Source: Pseudomonadota bacterium (GTDB taxonomy: Bacteria; Pseudomonadota; Alphaproteobacteria; Acetobacterales; Acetobacteraceae). Taken from it: a DNA stretch of 6,292 bases. The notes below the pieces were generated by a model, which saw nothing but the letters and a program-made list of their open reading frames with translations, had not been told where the DNA came from and did no database searches. Of this stretch, positions 5,171-6,292 are shown in pieces. Both the position numbers and the translations under genes were made by a program. The stretch covers positions 1 through 6,292 of the forward strand of contig JAKAZX010000245.1 in the NCBI GenBank assembly GCA_021826485.1, in the 5' to 3' direction. Numbering within the stretch: position 1 is the first letter of the stretch; each line of letters opens with the position of its first letter.

Positions 5171-5551
5171 TCAGCCCGGCACGGCATGCCGGCGCACCCA
5201 GGCGGTGAATTCGGCATCGCTCAGCCGGCCGGCGGCCATTTCCAGCATGGCCATGGCAGCTTCGACCTCCGGCGGCTCAAACGCGGCCCCGTTGAGTGCG
5301 AGGAAGGTAACGAGCGCCGTCCACGCCGTGCGCTTGTTGCCATCAACGAACGGATGGTTGCGCGCGATCCCGAGCGCATACAGTGCCGCAAGCTCGGCGA
5401 GGTCCGGGTCGGCATAAGCGGCGGCGTTCTGCGGTCGGGCCAGCGCACTTTCCAGCAGCCCGGCATCGCGCACGCCGGTCGCGCCGCCGTGCGCCTCAAG
5501 CTGCTCCTCGTGCATGGCGAAGACCGCCTCGGCAAGCAGCCAGACGGTCAT
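5171..5551 (-). CDS. doc: Doc-type Fic-domain toxin (death-on-curing family)
   Basis: This 126-residue Fic/Doc protein carries the active-site motif HPFVDGNKRTA at 66-76. Lysine in the NKR position (rather than NGR) marks the Doc branch, whose P1-phage prototype phosphorylates elongation factor Tu and halts translation. Other family features are the N-terminal helix with MHEEQLEAHGG (13-23), GVRDAGLLESALARPQ (26-41) with a following Tyr/Ala-rich helix, and FLALNGAAF (83-91). Length is normal and no residue of the motif is missing, so the toxin looks intact. The ATG at 5551 is chosen because it overlaps the antitoxin stop as ATGA, the typical coupled arrangement, and fits the usual start of the family; an upstream in-frame ATG at 5581 would lie inside the antitoxin gene. 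EF-Tu as target is inferred from the family. Confidence 0.9.
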   Translation of the reverse strand: MTVWLLAEAVFAMHEEQLEAHGGATGVRDAGLLESALARPQNAAAYADPDLAELAALYALGIARNHPFVDGNKRTAWTALVTFLALNGAAFEPPEVEAAMAMLEMAAGRLSDAEFTAWVRRHAVPG

Positions 5552-5772
5552 TTTGCCAGCTCGCGCAGCACGTTGTGCCACCGCTGCATCTGCTGACGGG
5601 CGACCGACATCTGCTCTTCGAAGGCCGGGTCGGACTTGCGAAGCCTGAGGCCGTCCGGCGTCCGCACCACCGACAGCGTGTCCCCCTCCGCCACGCCCAG
5701 GTCGGCCAGCAATTCCTTCGGCAGCACCACGCCGACCGAGTTGCCGATGGCGCGCAGTTTCAGGGTGGACAT
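5548..5772 (-). CDS. AbrB/MazE/SpoVT-type antitoxin of the Doc module
   Basis: This 74-residue protein has a swapped-hairpin AbrB DNA-binding domain at about 3-47 (LKLRAIGNSVGVVLPKELLADLG at 4-26). A short helical C-terminal tail follows (48-74, DPAFEEQMSVARQQMQRW and onward), of the type that wraps around and blocks the toxin. Small AbrB-like antitoxins paired with Doc are common. The dimeric N-domain would bind the operon's own promoter. A strong GGAGG ribosome site lies 7 bases before the ATG, the best Shine-Dalgarno in the window, consistent with antitoxin made in excess of toxin. The stop overlaps the toxin start by 4 bases. The gene begins 50 bp after hslU. Confidence 0.9.
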   Translation of the reverse strand: MSTLKLRAIGNSVGVVLPKELLADLGVAEGDTLSVVRTPDGLRLRKSDPAFEEQMSVARQQMQRWHNVLRELAK

Positions 5773-5796
5773 GGTCGATCCTCCGTTGCCACCGGC

Positions 5797-5805
5797 GTTA
5801 TAACA
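5797..5805 (-). promoter_or_regulatory. Candidate extended -10 promoter/operator of the toxin-antitoxin operon
   Basis: On the minus strand TGT-TATAAC reads as an extended -10 element, about 25 bases before the antitoxin ATG. The bases GTTATAAC (5797-5804) form a perfect 8-bp palindrome flanked by GC-rich DNA, a plausible site for antitoxin autorepression. No good -35 lies at the right distance (it would fall on the hslU stop region), which the TG extension could offset. Promoter role is inferred. Confidence 0.45.
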
Positions 5806-5822
5806 TGCCGCCGAGGCGACTT

Positions 5823-6292
5823 CTACAGGATGAACCGGCTCAGATCGCCCTTCTGCGCCAGCGGGGCCACCTTCTCCTGCACGTAGCCGGCATCGACGGC
5901 GACCTCCTGGCCGCCGCGGTCGCTGGCGGAGAAGCTGATTTCCTCCAGCAGCCGTTCCAGCACCGTGTGCAGCCGCCGGGCGCCGATATTCTCCACCCGA
6001 TCGTTGATGTCGGCGGCCAGATCGGCCAGCGCGTCGATCGCGTCGTCGCCGAAGCGGAGCGCGACGCCCTCCGTCCCGATCAGCGCCTGGTACTGCTTGA
6101 GCAGGCTGTGCTCCGGCTCGGTCAGGATGCGGCGCAGATCGGCGCGCGACAGCGGCGCGAGTTCGACGCGGATCGGCAGCCGGCCTTGCAGTTCCGGCAG
6201 CAGGTCGGCGGGCTTGGCCAGATGGAACGCGCCGGAGGCGATGAACAGCACATGATCGGTCTTCACCGGCCCGTGTTTCGTGTTGACCGTCG
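5823..6292 (-). CDS. hslU: ATP-dependent protease ATPase subunit HslU, C-terminal part
   Basis: The last 155 codons of hslU enter from the right edge. HslU (ClpY) is the AAA+ unfoldase that feeds proteins to the HslV peptidase in the cytoplasm. Visible are KHGPVKTDHVLFIASGAFH (with the sensor-1 strand), AKPADLLPELQGRLPIRVEL, which includes the arginine-finger region, the ILTEPEHSLLKQYQAL helix, and sensor 2 in ENIGARRLHTVLERLLEEISF. The C-terminal tail ends in DLSRFIL, the segment that inserts into HslV to activate it. Nothing is broken in the visible part. The stop is TAG at 5825-5823. The Walker A and B motifs and the I-domain lie outside the window, as would hslV, which usually precedes hslU. 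Confidence 0.96.
   Translation of the reverse strand, partial: TVNTKHGPVKTDHVLFIASGAFHLAKPADLLPELQGRLPIRVELAPLSRADLRRILTEPEHSLLKQYQALIGTEGVALRFGDDAIDALADLAADINDRVENIGARRLHTVLERLLEEISFSASDRGGQEVAVDAGYVQEKVAPLAQKGDLSRFIL

Noticed and set aside
5552..5581. Ten-residue N-terminal extension of doc from an ATG at 5581
   Set aside because: It would lie inside the antitoxin gene and lacks family conservation; the ATGA start at 5551 fits the normal toxin-antitoxin layout.
1..6292. Search for tRNA, rRNA, CRISPR, insertion-sequence ends, direct repeats and riboswitches
   Set aside because: Nothing seen. Repeated short GC-rich words are consistent with composition and codon bias rather than repeats.

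Overview
The window is GC-rich, compactly coded chromosomal DNA that looks like an alphaproteobacterium. The protein signatures (MucR/Ros regulator, Mur-type Fur, OlsB-type acyltransferase, HslU, NfuA with an Nfu N-terminal domain, TsaB/RimI) fit Rhodospirillales/Acetobacteraceae best. That placement is inferred from family resemblance and base composition, not from any marker gene.

All genes but one are on the minus strand. In the direction of minus-strand transcription, from the right edge to the left, they are: the C-terminal part of hslU (protease ATPase, cut by the window edge); a two-gene toxin-antitoxin module (AbrB/MazE-type antitoxin, Doc-type Fic toxin); nfuA (Fe-S carrier); a RutE/HadB-like nitroreductase; tsaB (tRNA t6A synthesis); and rimI (N-alpha-acetyltransferase). 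A small plus-strand tusA-like gene then meets rimI tail-to-tail with a 29-bp overlap. It is divergent from mucR, which leads a second minus-strand run: mucR, fur, an olsB-like acyltransferase coupled to fur by an ATGA overlap, and the N-terminal part of a protein-kinase-like gene cut by the left edge.

Most of the content is housekeeping: protein quality control, Fe-S delivery, tRNA and protein modification, metal-responsive regulation and membrane-lipid synthesis. Accessory content is limited to the Doc toxin-antitoxin pair wedged between hslU and nfuA. The least ordinary items are the kinase-like fragment, which lacks the catalytic Asp of the HRD motif, and the AT-richer mucR/tusA divergent promoter region. 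Others are the MucR zinc finger with an incomplete ligand set, the palindromic -10 element of the toxin-antitoxin promoter, and several GC hairpins directly after stop codons. I see no rRNA, tRNA, insertion sequence or CRISPR array. No gene-free gap exceeds about 125 bases. I do not see convincing evidence of a wholly new system here.
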